NCBI GenBank assembly: GCA_009910795.1
Contig: VMEE01000076.1
Span: 7,309-71,308, forward strand
From: Dehalobacter sp. CP
Lineage (GTDB): Bacteria > Bacillota_B > Desulfitobacteriia > Desulfitobacteriales > Syntrophobotulaceae
Direction of reading: 5' to 3'
Length of the DNA stretch: 64,000 bases
This document shows positions 36,777-46,082 of this stretch, one piece after another. The translations under genes were made by a program, and so were the position numbers. Below the pieces are notes generated by a model, which saw only the letters and a list, made by a program, of their open reading frames with translations, ran no database searches and was not told where the DNA came from. The stretch's first letter is position 1, and each line of letters starts with the position of its first letter.

Positions 36777-38170
36777 AAAATCAGAAGGAAAGTTACCGCA
36801 ATGTCAGTGAGAACCCCTGCAATATGTGTATGCCTTTAGGCGGTATTATAGCTTTCAGGGGGATTGAGGGATCCATGACCCTTCTCCACGGTTCCCAGGG
36901 GTGTGCAACGTATATGCGCCGGACAATCTCAGAGCATTATGAAGAACCGATTGATGTCGCCTCTTCTTCCCTGAATGAAAAGGGGACTGTTTTCGGAGGC
37001 GAAGAAAACCTGAAGAAAGGTCTGGACAATGTCCGCTTGCTCTATGAACCTAAGATGATCGGTGTTCTAACCACCTGTCTGGCTGAAACCATCGGTGAAG
37101 ATATCGGACGGATTACAAGCCGGTATTTAGAAGAAAGACAATTGACGGATGGTCTGCCGATCGTGAATGTTCCAACACCGGGATATGGCGGTTCCCATTC
37201 GGAGGGATATTGGCGTACTGTTTTTACGATTATTTCTTCTCTGGCTGAAGACAGGATGTCCCACGCCAAAATTAATGTAATTGTCCCGCATATCAGTACT
37301 GCCGATCTGCGCGAGATCAAACGAATGCTTCGACTGATGAATATTGATTTTATTTTACTGCCGGACTATGCGGATACGTTGGATGCACCTTATTCCAAAC
37401 CTTACAAAAAAATACCTGACGGGGGAACGCGCCTGGAAGATATCCGGAAAATGCCGGGAGCAAAAGCTACCCTGGAAATCGGGCTGACGGTGGAGGATTC
37501 TCAATCGGCAGGAAAATATCTGGAGAATGAGTTTGGGGTACCTCTTTTCAGGGTTCCGCTGCCCGTAGGGATTGAAAGCACCGACCGATTCTTTAATACG
37601 CTGAAGCTTATCAGCGGGAAAGAAATCCCGGACGAGATATCCAGAGAAAGAGGCAGACTGCTCGACGGCATGTTTGATTCCCATAAGTATAACTTTGAAG
37701 GCAGGGCTGCTATTTTCGGTGAACCGGAACAAGTTTATGCCGTAACGAGGCTTTGTCTGGAGAATGGAATTCATCCGCTCGTTATAGCTACGGGCAGCCG
37801 GAGTAAAAAACTTGAACAGCTGCTGCATGCTGAATTTGCCAAAATTGACGGGAGTCCGGATAATCATCATGAAAAATACGAATTGATGAGTGATACCGAC
37901 TTTGCCCATATTCTTGAAAAAAGCCGGGAAGTGAAGGTTAATCTTGCTGTTGGGCATTCCGAAGGCAAGATCTTGACAGAAAGGGCGGATATCCCGCTGG
38001 TCAGATACGGTTTTCCGGTCATTGACAGGGTTGGCGGCCAGAGAATTTTATCGGCAGGCTATCAGGGAAGCCTATGCTTTCTGGACCGGCTTACCAATAC
38101 ACTTTTAGAAAATAAGTATCGAAATTACCGTAGCGAGATGTACCAAAAATATTATCAGATATATAAATGA
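36773..38170 (+). CDS. nifN: FeMo-cofactor scaffold protein NifN
   Basis: A 465-residue NifK homologue and partner of NifE (NPCNMCMPLGG, LLHGSQGCATYMRR, LTTCLAETIGED). The ATG at 36773 overlaps the nifE stop and has GGAGAGG just upstream; the frame extends earlier but inside nifE. Together with NifE it accepts NifB-co and completes FeMo-co. The next gene, nifB, follows after 16 bp. Confidence 0.94.
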   Translation: MKNQKESYRNVSENPCNMCMPLGGIIAFRGIEGSMTLLHGSQGCATYMRRTISEHYEEPIDVASSSLNEKGTVFGGEENLKKGLDNVRLLYEPKMIGVLTTCLAETIGEDIGRITSRYLEERQLTDGLPIVNVPTPGYGGSHSEGYWRTVFTIISSLAEDRMSHAKINVIVPHISTADLREIKRMLRLMNIDFILLPDYADTLDAPYSKPYKKIPDGGTRLEDIRKMPGAKATLEIGLTVEDSQSAGKYLENEFGVPLFRVPLPVGIESTDRFFNTLKLISGKEIPDEISRERGRLLDGMFDSHKYNFEGRAAIFGEPEQVYAVTRLCLENGIHPLVIATGSRSKKLEQLLHAEFAKIDGSPDNHHEKYELMSDTDFAHILEKSREVKVNLAVGHSEGKILTERADIPLVRYGFPVIDRVGGQRILSAGYQGSLCFLDRLTNTLLENKYRNYRSEMYQKYYQIYK

Positions 38171-38186
38171 AGGTCAGGTGAATAAT

Positions 38187-39125
38187 ATGCGTAACTTTTA
38201 TGATAAAACAACTACACATCCGTGTTACTCCTCAAAGGCACAGCATAAATATGCTCGGATTCACTTGCCTGTTGCACCCGCTTGCAATATCAGCTGCAAT
38301 TACTGCAGCCGTGAATATGACTGTGTCAATGAAAGCCGGCCGGGAGTAACCAGTGAGCTGCTTGCACCGGAAGATGCGCTGGACAGATATCAGATTGCCC
38401 GAAAAAAATTAAACAATTTGACGGTTGTCGGCATTGCCGGGCCGGGAGATGCTTTGGCGAACTGGGAAAACACCAGAAGGACACTGGAACTTATTTATGG
38501 GTATGAACAAGATGAAATAAGCGCTGTGGACAAAAATTCTAATAGCAATCCGGCACTGATGAGCAATGCGTTGAATTTTTGTTTGTCTACAAACGGCCTG
38601 CTTCTACCCGAACTTGCTAAAGAAATCGTGGCTTTAAATGTCCGGCATGTCACGGTTACTGTAAACAGTCTGGATCCGGTTATCGGAGCCCTAATTTATC
38701 ACAGCGTAAACTACCGCGGGAAAACATATTACGGAACTGAAGGTGCTGAGCTTCTTATCCGGAATCAGCTGGAAGGAATTAAACAGCTTGTGGAATACGG
38801 CGTCCTGGTCAAAATAAATATTGTGATGATCGAAGGAATTAATGACGATCATGTCCCTGAGGTTGTCAAGAAAATGAAAGAACTAGGAGTCTTCACCACC
38901 AACATTATGCCCTTTATTCCGGTTAAAGGAAGTCCGTTTGAAAACCGGACGGCAACGGATACGAAAAGCATCCTGAAAATGAGATTGCAATGCGGAAAGT
39001 TTATGCGGCAGATGTCTCATTGTAAACAATGCAGAGCCGATGCAGTCGGTATGCTTGGTAAGGACTGTTCCGGCGAATTGTTCAGAAGAAAGAATAAGTG
39101 CAGGATTCAGACTGAAGCCGGTTAA
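38187..39125 (+). CDS. nifB: NifB radical SAM FeMo-cofactor core synthase
   Basis: A 312-residue radical SAM enzyme that builds the 8Fe-9S-C core of FeMo-co. The N-terminal HPCYSSKAQHKYARIHLPV is diagnostic and is followed by the radical SAM site CNISCNYC. Later cysteines lie near the C-terminus (CKQCRADAVG). It lacks the C-terminal NifX domain found in many proteobacterial NifB, which is normal for clostridia and fits with a separate nifX. A GTG at 38178 is an alternative start; I prefer the ATG at 38187. Confidence 0.95.
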   Translation: MRNFYDKTTTHPCYSSKAQHKYARIHLPVAPACNISCNYCSREYDCVNESRPGVTSELLAPEDALDRYQIARKKLNNLTVVGIAGPGDALANWENTRRTLELIYGYEQDEISAVDKNSNSNPALMSNALNFCLSTNGLLLPELAKEIVALNVRHVTVTVNSLDPVIGALIYHSVNYRGKTYYGTEGAELLIRNQLEGIKQLVEYGVLVKINIVMIEGINDDHVPEVVKKMKELGVFTTNIMPFIPVKGSPFENRTATDTKSILKMRLQCGKFMRQMSHCKQCRADAVGMLGKDCSGELFRRKNKCRIQTEAG

Positions 39126-39140
39126 AAAGGAGGGGGAGCT

Positions 39141-39782
39141 ATGGCCCATAAAATGACTGTTATGCTGGATAAAGAGGGTAAGACTGCCCTTCTGACGGAT
39201 TTATGCAGAGCTGTTACTTTCGTAAGAAATGCGGGCGTTTGGAGCGAAGAAGTCGCTAAGGAATTTACTTTAAGCGGAATAACCTCCATGGAAGAATTGC
39301 GAGATAAGATTGCGGATCTGACCGCATTTATGGCGGATAGCAAAATTCTTGCGGCGGAAAAAATGGAGGGGATTGTTTTAAATATTCTCAAACAGAAAAA
39401 AATCAAAATCTGGGAAGTTAAAGGGCGCCCGCCGGAGTTTCTCGATAAGATTCTGCAGAACGAGGAAGAAGAGCTTATACAGGAGAAGGGTTTGTTGTTA
39501 AAAACGGCGGCTGAAAATGAAGATAAACGTTTCATCCGGGAAATATCCTCAGGTCATTATGTTGTTTCACTTGAAGAGATTCAGGAGAATCATTTGCAGG
39601 TTACGACGAAGCAGGTTCTTTTGCCGTTTCTCCGGCAGAAAAAATTCCGGGTATTAGAGGTCATCTGCAATCATATTCCCCAGTGGCTTGAGCCTGAACT
39701 GATAGCCTGCAGATGCAGCCTGCAAATATGCAGGCAAGATGAGGGGCGCGTAGAGCTCATCGTTACACCTGCTTTGACCTGA
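39141..39782 (+). CDS. AnfO-like nitrogenase accessory protein
   Basis: A 213-residue protein resembling the Fe-only nitrogenase accessory family AnfO: an N-terminal start like a NifX-type strand, then EKMEGIVLNILKQKKIKIWE and a GRPPEFLDKIL segment. The C-terminal 80 residues are less conserved. AnfO has been linked to Fe-only nitrogenase, yet no anfG, anfD or anfK is here, so in this operon it likely helps the Mo enzyme or its cofactor. The site AAGGAGGGGG precedes the ATG. Family call is from memory of the pattern. Confidence 0.65.
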   Translation: MAHKMTVMLDKEGKTALLTDLCRAVTFVRNAGVWSEEVAKEFTLSGITSMEELRDKIADLTAFMADSKILAAEKMEGIVLNILKQKKIKIWEVKGRPPEFLDKILQNEEEELIQEKGLLLKTAAENEDKRFIREISSGHYVVSLEEIQENHLQVTTKQVLLPFLRQKKFRVLEVICNHIPQWLEPELIACRCSLQICRQDEGRVELIVTPALT

Positions 39783-39796
39783 AAGGAGAAAACAAG

Positions 39797-40945
39797 GTGA
39801 GGAAGATCGACTTATTCGATACAACTTTAAGAGACGGGGAACAATCACTGGAAGCGACGATGGACAGCTCTCAGAAATTAGAGATTGCCAGACAGCTGGT
39901 CAGGCTTGGCGTCGATGTCATCGAAGTAGGATTTCCGGCTTCTTCGCCGAATGACTTTCAATCTGTCCGAAGAATCAGTCAGGAAATCCGGGGAGCTATT
40001 GTCTGCGGCCTGGCAAGGTGCGTGCAAAGAGATATCGATCTTTGTGCTGACGCCATGTTGGGGAGCAAAAATACCCGAATTAACATCGGATTGGCCATAT
40101 CACCCATTCATATGGACAAAAAGCTTGGGTTAAGACCCGATCAGGTTGTGGAGAAAGCAGTCTGGGCAGTCAAATATGCGGGGAAAACGTTTCATGAGGT
40201 GCAATTTTTCCTGGAAGACGCTTTGCGCGGTCAATTTGATTTTCTGGTGTGGATCATGGAAAGTGTGATCAAAGCTGGAGCTACTGTTGTTACAATTTCG
40301 GATACCGTGGGAGTCGGCATGCCCTGGAAGTACGGAGAATTAATTAGAAAGCTTAAAGAAACTGTTCAGCATATCGAAAGAGTCAAGTTGAGTGTTCACT
40401 GTCATAATGATCTAGGCCTGGCGACAGCAAACGCTATAACAGCTTTACTGGCCGGGGCAGACCAGGTGGAAGGTACGATTAACGGTATTGGCGAAAGAGC
40501 AGGAAACGCTTCGCTGGAGGAAATTATTATGGCCTTGTATCTGGAACAAAACGATTCTGGGATAACGACGGGAGCTGAAATCAGACAGATCTACGAGACC
40601 AGTAAAACGGTATCCAGAATTACCGGAATTCCACTTCCCCGCTACAAGGCAGTTGTCGGAACGAATATGTTTTCTCATGCTTCAGGCATTCATCAGGACG
40701 GAATTATCAAAGAAAAGCTGACCTACGAACCATTTGATCCTCAAATTATTGGCGCGCCTGCAGGAAAGATCGTTCTTACAGCCAGGTCGGGCCGGAATGC
40801 CTTAAAACACAAATTAAAAGAGCTTGGCTACGAATACTGCCAAGCAGAGCTGGATCAAATTTATAGCATTTTTATCCGAATGGCGGATAAGAAAAAGAGA
40901 ACATTCAATGAGCATGATCTGATCCGTTTGGTTACATTATCATGA
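39797..40945 (+). CDS. nifV: Homocitrate synthase
   Basis: A 382-residue member of the isopropylmalate/homocitrate synthase family. The DTTLRDGEQS motif is at residues 8-17, the metal-binding SVHCHNDLGLATANA follows, and GTINGIGERAGNASLEE lies beyond. It condenses acetyl-CoA and 2-oxoglutarate to homocitrate, the organic ligand of FeMo-co. Start is GTG with GAAAGGAG upstream. Its length (about 380) lacks the regulatory LeuA C-terminal domain, and the nif context favours NifV over a leucine or lysine pathway enzyme. Confidence 0.92.
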   Translation: MRKIDLFDTTLRDGEQSLEATMDSSQKLEIARQLVRLGVDVIEVGFPASSPNDFQSVRRISQEIRGAIVCGLARCVQRDIDLCADAMLGSKNTRINIGLAISPIHMDKKLGLRPDQVVEKAVWAVKYAGKTFHEVQFFLEDALRGQFDFLVWIMESVIKAGATVVTISDTVGVGMPWKYGELIRKLKETVQHIERVKLSVHCHNDLGLATANAITALLAGADQVEGTINGIGERAGNASLEEIIMALYLEQNDSGITTGAEIRQIYETSKTVSRITGIPLPRYKAVVGTNMFSHASGIHQDGIIKEKLTYEPFDPQIIGAPAGKIVLTARSGRNALKHKLKELGYEYCQAELDQIYSIFIRMADKKKRTFNEHDLIRLVTLS

Positions 40946-40982
40946 CAAGTAGAAAAGACGATACTGTGACGAATAATGAATT

Positions 40983-41438
40983 TTAATGCTTTCTGCGCAG
41001 ACATATCAATTGGGTGTGGTCCCAACCGATTTTTTTATAGAAGTTCAAAGCTGGTGTATTGGTTTTGTCAGCCAGTAACTGCAAACGAGTGGCACCCTTT
41101 TCGACTGCCCAATCTTCAATTGAAGAAAGCAGTTGTTTCCCAATCCCATTCCCCTGGTATTCCCGGTTGACAATTAAATCTTCAATTACGGCAACTTGTC
41201 CGCCCTCGGCAGTTGATATCAGCAGTTGGCATGTAACCATGCCAACGATTTTTTTGCCCAGTTCGGCAACCATAACACAGCGGTTCATGCTGTCATTCAG
41301 CATCATTTTTAAGCCGCTTTGTTGTCTTTCATCATTCGGTTCAAAATCTTGTTCTATAGAGAACAGGACGGTCAATAAGTCACTAAGATCAGGGATATCC
41401 TTATATTCCGCTTTTCTGATTGTGTAGTTATGTATCAT
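40983..41438 (-). CDS. GNAT-family N-acetyltransferase
   Basis: A 151-residue GNAT acetyltransferase with the acetyl-CoA pyrophosphate loop in REYQGNGIGKQLL (Q-x-x-G-x-G) and the C-terminal ALNFYKKIGW. Substrate unknown. It is the only gene on the minus strand between nifV and speA and is convergent with nifV, 37 bp apart, with no clear terminator between them. Confidence 0.9.
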   Translation of the reverse strand: MIHNYTIRKAEYKDIPDLSDLLTVLFSIEQDFEPNDERQQSGLKMMLNDSMNRCVMVAELGKKIVGMVTCQLLISTAEGGQVAVIEDLIVNREYQGNGIGKQLLSSIEDWAVEKGATRLQLLADKTNTPALNFYKKIGWDHTQLICLRRKH

Positions 41439-41627
41439 AAAGTAAACTTCCTTAAGAGGTAGTGATATTTATTTCATTATAACATATATTTTACATCCGC
41501 CAGAACAATTACGTCCTGGGATCGGCAGCTTTCTCCGACTTCACACCGGTCACTGTAATGATGGAGAATGCCGGGCGAAGCACGATGCGAAGCGCAGACT
41601 TTTTGTTCCAAGGATGCAGCGATTTTA

Positions 41628-41656
41628 TTGACAATGTCCTGATTGTCTACTATAGT
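41628..41656 (+). promoter_or_regulatory. Sigma-70 type promoter of speA-speE
   Basis: TTGACA (41628-41633) and TATAGT (41651-41656) are separated by exactly 17 bp, about 55 bp before the speA start. Confidence 0.85.
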
Positions 41657-41710
41657 AACGTTGAACTATTTTATCCAGAAATCAGACCATAGCAGAGGGT
41701 GGAGATTTTT

Positions 41711-43162
41711 ATGCAGTTAGCTTCTCAGGACAGAGCGCCTATTTATGAAGCCCTTCAGAAATATAAAGCGATGCGGATCGTGCCATTTGATGTACCGGGA
41801 CATAAGCAAGGGAGAGGTAATCCGGAGCTAAGGGAGTTTCTCGGGGAAAAATGTCTTTCCGTTGATGTTAATGCCATGAAACCCCTGGATAATCTAGGAC
41901 ATCCTGTTTCGGTCATTAAAGAAGCGGAGGAGCTTGCTGCGGATGCTTTTGGCGCCTGCCATGCGTTTTTCATGGTTAATGGAACAACTTCGGCAGTCCA
42001 GGCGATGATCATGAGTGTCTGCAAAAGAGGCGATAAGATCATTATGCCGCGCAATGTCCATAAAAGTGCCATTAATGCGCTGATTATCAGCGGGGCGGTC
42101 CCGGTATACGTAAATCCCGGAGTCAATAACACGCTCGGCATACCTCTGGGGATGTCCATCAGTGATGTACAAAAAGCGATGGAGCAGCACCCGGATGCCA
42201 AGGCGATTTTCGTTAATAACCCAACCTATTATGGCATATGCTCAGACCTGAAGACCATCACCGAGCTTGCCCATCAAAATGGCATGTTTGTACTGGCTGA
42301 TGAAGCACACGGGACCCATTTTTACTTTGGGGAAAACCTGCCGTTGAATGCGATGGCGGCCGGAGCGGATATGGCGGCGGTCAGTATGCATAAAACCGGC
42401 GGAAGCTTAAGTCAAAGTTCTTTCTTGCTGATCGGCAGCCGTTTGAATATTGGACATGTCCGGCAGATTATCAACCTGACTCAGACGACCAGCGCTTCTT
42501 ACCTGCTTTTATCTTCTTTGGATATCTCCAGGCGTAATCTGGCGCTTGACGGGAAAAATATCTTTGCCAAGGTCGTTTCCTTAGCGGACTATGGACGGGA
42601 TGAAATCAATAAAATTAGCGGATATTATGCTTTCTCGAAAGAATTAATCAATGGTGATTCGGTTTTTGATTTTGATACGACGAAGCTTGTTGTACATACC
42701 CGCGATATCGGGTTAGCCGGAGTTGAGGTTTATGATATACTCCGCGATCATTATGATATTCAGATCGAATTTGGTGACATCGGAAATATTTTAGCGATTA
42801 TCTCTGTCGGTGACAGAGCGCTGGCTCTGGAACGCTTGGTTTCATCTTTGTCGGAGATTAAGAGGCTTTATATGCGGGATAAAACAGGTATGTTTGATCA
42901 CGAGTACATTACGCCTGATGTTGCGATGGCTCCGCAGCAGGCTTTTTATTCCAACCAGCATTCTCTTCCTATCCGCCAAAGTGCAGGTCAAATCAGCGGT
43001 GAGTTTGTGATGGCCTATCCGCCGGGGATTCCGATTCTCGCACCGGGAGAACGGATTACTGAGGAAATTATTGATTACATTGTCTATGCCAAGAGCAAAG
43101 GAAGTTTTCTCACCGGGACGGAAGATATGTTTATTGAAAATATCAGGGTTGTGGGGGAATAA
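41711..43162 (+). CDS. speA: Orn/Lys/Arg decarboxylase family protein (arginine decarboxylase-like)
   Basis: A 483-residue PLP-dependent fold I decarboxylase of the short Bacillus SpeA type. The catalytic lysine lies in SMHKTGGSLSQSS, with the aspartate/histidine in LADEAHGTHFYF. It has no wing domain, unlike the inducible E. coli enzymes. A GTG four codons earlier is possible; the ATG has GGAG seven bases before it. It is three bases from speE, so it feeds polyamine synthesis, most likely converting arginine to agmatine, although lysine cannot be excluded. Confidence 0.9.
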   Translation: MQLASQDRAPIYEALQKYKAMRIVPFDVPGHKQGRGNPELREFLGEKCLSVDVNAMKPLDNLGHPVSVIKEAEELAADAFGACHAFFMVNGTTSAVQAMIMSVCKRGDKIIMPRNVHKSAINALIISGAVPVYVNPGVNNTLGIPLGMSISDVQKAMEQHPDAKAIFVNNPTYYGICSDLKTITELAHQNGMFVLADEAHGTHFYFGENLPLNAMAAGADMAAVSMHKTGGSLSQSSFLLIGSRLNIGHVRQIINLTQTTSASYLLLSSLDISRRNLALDGKNIFAKVVSLADYGRDEINKISGYYAFSKELINGDSVFDFDTTKLVVHTRDIGLAGVEVYDILRDHYDIQIEFGDIGNILAIISVGDRALALERLVSSLSEIKRLYMRDKTGMFDHEYITPDVAMAPQQAFYSNQHSLPIRQSAGQISGEFVMAYPPGIPILAPGERITEEIIDYIVYAKSKGSFLTGTEDMFIENIRVVGE

Positions 43163-43165
43163 AGT

Positions 43166-44020
43166 ATGGAACTATGGTATACGGAACAGCATACCCAAAA
43201 TGTTCGCTTTACCATCAAAGTCGACGAGCAGCTCTACACTGGACAGAGTGAATACCAACGAATTGACGTCTTTAAGTCCAAGGAGTTCGGAACGTTCTTA
43301 ACTTTGGACGGACTGATGATGGTGACAGAAAAGGATGAGTTTATTTATCATGATATGATTGTGCATGTCCCTATGGCAACGAATCCCGGGATTAAGAACG
43401 TCATGGTTATTGGTGCCGGAGACGGCGGTACCGTTAGGGAGCTCGCCCGTTATAAAACCATTGAGAACATCGATATGGTGGAAATCGATAAAATGGTGGT
43501 CGATGTTTGCCGGAAATATTTGCCTCAGACAGCTTGCAAGCTTGACGATCCGCGGGTGCATCTTCATTATGAAGACGGCCTGAGATTTGTACGCTCCAGG
43601 GAAAATACCTATGACCTTATCATTGTTGATTCCACCGACCCATTCGGTCCGGGGGAAGGGCTCTTTACCAGAGAGTTCTATGGCAACTGCTTTAAAGCTT
43701 TGAAAGAAGAAGGCATCCTGGTCAATCAGCATGAAAGTCCTTATTATAATGCGTATGCGCAAGCCATGCAAAGGGCCCATAAACGCATCCGGGAATATTT
43801 CCCGATTTGTAAGGTCTACCAGGCCCATATTCCGACCTATCCTTCAGGTCACTGGTTATTCGGTTTTGCTTCAAAAAAGTATGACCCGGTAATGGATGTC
43901 AAAGAAGAGGTCTGGAATCAGCTTGGGTTAAAAACCCGGTATTATAATACGGATATACACAAAGGAAGCTTTGCCCTTCCGACGTATGTGAAGAACCTCT
44001 TGACAGATACCGTGGAGTAA
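43166..44020 (+). CDS. speE: Spermidine synthase
   Basis: A 284-residue aminopropyltransferase. The decarboxylated-SAM binding motif GAGDGGTVREL, the acidic MVEIDKMVVDVCRKYLP and the catalytic region VDSTDPFGPGEGLFT are all present. It joins an aminopropyl group to putrescine (or agmatine) and follows speA by three bases. No agmatinase gene is in the window. A terminator lies about 55 bp after its stop codon. Confidence 0.95.
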   Translation: MELWYTEQHTQNVRFTIKVDEQLYTGQSEYQRIDVFKSKEFGTFLTLDGLMMVTEKDEFIYHDMIVHVPMATNPGIKNVMVIGAGDGGTVRELARYKTIENIDMVEIDKMVVDVCRKYLPQTACKLDDPRVHLHYEDGLRFVRSRENTYDLIIVDSTDPFGPGEGLFTREFYGNCFKALKEEGILVNQHESPYYNAYAQAMQRAHKRIREYFPICKVYQAHIPTYPSGHWLFGFASKKYDPVMDVKEEVWNQLGLKTRYYNTDIHKGSFALPTYVKNLLTDTVE

Positions 44021-44075
44021 AAGCAGAGTGATATCAGCACGTGCACACTTTTCAGTAATGACATATTGCATAAAT

Positions 44076-44113
44076 AATCGCCCTGGAGCTCAAGAGACTT
44101 CAGGGCGATTTAA
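44076..44113 (+). terminator. Terminator after speE
   Basis: A perfect 10-bp stem, AATCGCCCTG with CAGGGCGATT (44076-44085 and 44101-44110), followed by a short AT-rich tail. Confidence 0.75.
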
Positions 44114-44164
44114 TTCTGACACTGCGTTTGGGTAATTCTGTGGACTAAAGACTAACTAAAATAT

Positions 44165-44279
44165 ATTTGGGCCTGTCTGCGTGCCACAATATCCGCGTGC
44201 CATGGATGGCACAATCCGAACAAAAGAGCCGCGCTTCGCCATCCAGGCTCCGCTCGTCGCGGAACTGTGGCACGCAGAC
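44165..44279. repeat. MITE-like structured repeat, copy 1 (short form)
   Basis: GTCTGCGTGCCACA (44175-44188) is perfectly inverted as TGTGGCACGCAGAC (44266-44279). The inside is GC-rich with GCCATGGATGGC and further self-pairing. The left flank (AAATAT then TTTGGG) resembles the flank of the copies at 47172 and 58426. No coding potential. Confidence 0.75.
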
Positions 44280-44413
44280 TGATCAGAGGGTTATTCAAGC
44301 AGGTCTGCATGTCAGAATACAGCTCGTTATGTAGCTATTTTAAGAACGTCTTACTAGTACATCGATTCCAAAATAACGTTACTTCAAAAAAGTTTTCACT
44401 AACTCCAGATTAG

Positions 44414-44571
44414 GTCTCCGTAATGGATGGCCAGCGTCAAGCGGAGCATGGATTGCGTAGCGCGGCTGTTTGACGGCCACGGATGGCCTAATGTCGCGAT
44501 GCCATGGATGGCAAGGAGCGACTCGCCAAGGAGGGCGCAACCTGCCGAAAGCGGCCATCCATTACGGAGAC
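44414..44571. repeat. MITE-like structured repeat, copy 2
   Basis: Perfect 19-bp terminal inverted repeats (GTCTCCGTAATGGATGGCC at 44414-44432, its complement at 44553-44571). Most of the inside closely matches copy 3 at 47221-47373, while the terminal stems differ in sequence yet still pair. CTAGTACATCGAT at 44354 resembles the outer end of copies 3 and 4. Confidence 0.8.
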
Positions 44572-44581
44572 TGACCTGAGC

Positions 44582-44936
44582 AAGATAATGTAATATCGGC
44601 TGGAAAAGTAAGGTACAAGAACCATCCTTTGAAAATTTTCTGGTTTTAATTAACGGGAATTTGCGTTATGATGTAAATGCAAATAGTATAAAGGTCCTAA
44701 GAGAAAAGACCAAAGTCCCGGATAAATAGCCTATTAGTCCTATTAGCCCGAATGGTTTGCAGGATCGAGCCAAATCAGTTATTAAATTTTTCGTATTTTT
44801 AACACAATCACGACAAATTTTACCTAAAATATTCCAGAAACGATCAAAAAAAAAATAAAGGATATTAAATTATTTTCAAGAATTAATCAATCAAAAATAT
44901 TTCCACAAAAAATAAAAAATGGGATAAAAAGGAATC
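44582..44936. other. AT-rich intergenic stretch before the diguanylate cyclase
   Basis: No gene, no clear riboswitch and no strong promoter. A short direct repeat, CTATTAG(T/C)CC, occurs twice near 44730. I looked for a c-di-GMP riboswitch because of the downstream GGDEF gene and did not find its conserved core. Confidence 0.4.
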
Positions 44937-46082
44937 ATGGACAAGATCAATTGGTATAAGGATAATTGGAGACAAAAACTTTTTCTGTTTAATGCCTGTA
45001 TAATCGGAGCTTTTGTTATTGTCTATTTGTTTATTGGGGATAATGATAAGCTTTTCTTTTGGCTGCCAATCATTATTATTTTGTTTATATTCTCCTTTAC
45101 TTTAAATGTGGGGATGCATAAGGAGATTCATAAAAAACGAATGGTTGAAAATGCCCTGAAGCAAAGTGAAGCGTTGTACCGTGGGGTAATAAATAATGCA
45201 GCCGCAGGAATTGCCTTGCTGAACCAGGATGGGCATTATCATTACGTAAATGCGACCCTGTGCCGGATGACTGGTTTCTCACAGGAAGAGTTAATAAGGT
45301 TAACCTTTTTTGATTCGATTGTGCCTGAGGACCGGCAGGAGAGCATCATACATTGCCGGGAAGTATGGGAAGGCAAATACGCGTGGAAGAAATGTGAGAA
45401 ACAATTCCAATGCAAAGACGGACAGTCTTTATGGGCCGAAATCAATTTATCCACAGTTCGTGACAGCGGGGACAATGTCGTTCATCTAATCATGATTGTT
45501 CTGGACATAACTGTCAGGAAAAAGTTGGAAAAGGAATTGCTGCACCAGGCAACCACAGACTATCTGACAGGCATTGATAACAGGCTTGCCTTTATGCAAA
45601 AAGCGCAGGAGGAATTTTCGCGCTCGGAGAGATATAAGCGGAGTTTTACGATGCTTTTGATTGACATTGATAAATTTAAAAGTGTGAACGATCAGTATGG
45701 ACATCTGGTCGGTGATCGGGTGCTAAAAGAGGTCGTCAAGGCTTTTAAGCTGGTTTTGCGTGAGATGGATATCCTGGCGCGGATCGGGGGAGAGGAATTC
45801 GCGGTAATTCCAGTAGAATCTGACCTTATGATGGCCCAAACTGTAGCCGAGAGAATCCAGCAGAAAGTCCTTGATGTCGTCATAGAAATGGAAAATAACG
45901 AAAAGATCCAGGTTTCTGTCAGCATCGGAATTGCTGAAAAGAAAGAACTGGACCTGAGTGTTGATGATATCTTTAAAAGAGCGGATGATGCACTTTACGA
46001 GGCTAAAAATACAGGCCGAAACAGGATTGTCGTAGGAAGCGAATTAGTTGAAGATATGGGAGTTTGTTATGGTAATTCATGA
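44937..46082 (+). CDS. Membrane PAS-GGDEF diguanylate cyclase
   Basis: A 381-residue protein with two N-terminal membrane helices (about residues 15-60), a PAS domain (about 75-195) and a GGDEF domain (about 215-370). The active site reads ARIGGEEF, an active-type signature, so it likely makes cyclic di-GMP in response to a signal at the PAS domain. There is no clear Shine-Dalgarno site beyond AAAAAGGA. Its last 14 bases overlap the next gene's start. Confidence 0.92.
   Translation: MDKINWYKDNWRQKLFLFNACIIGAFVIVYLFIGDNDKLFFWLPIIIILFIFSFTLNVGMHKEIHKKRMVENALKQSEALYRGVINNAAAGIALLNQDGHYHYVNATLCRMTGFSQEELIRLTFFDSIVPEDRQESIIHCREVWEGKYAWKKCEKQFQCKDGQSLWAEINLSTVRDSGDNVVHLIMIVLDITVRKKLEKELLHQATTDYLTGIDNRLAFMQKAQEEFSRSERYKRSFTMLLIDIDKFKSVNDQYGHLVGDRVLKEVVKAFKLVLREMDILARIGGEEFAVIPVESDLMMAQTVAERIQQKVLDVVIEMENNEKIQVSVSIGIAEKKELDLSVDDIFKRADDALYEAKNTGRNRIVVGSELVEDMGVCYGNS

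Noticed and set aside
44582..44936. c-di-GMP riboswitch before the GGDEF gene
   Set aside because: The conserved GEMM core is not present.
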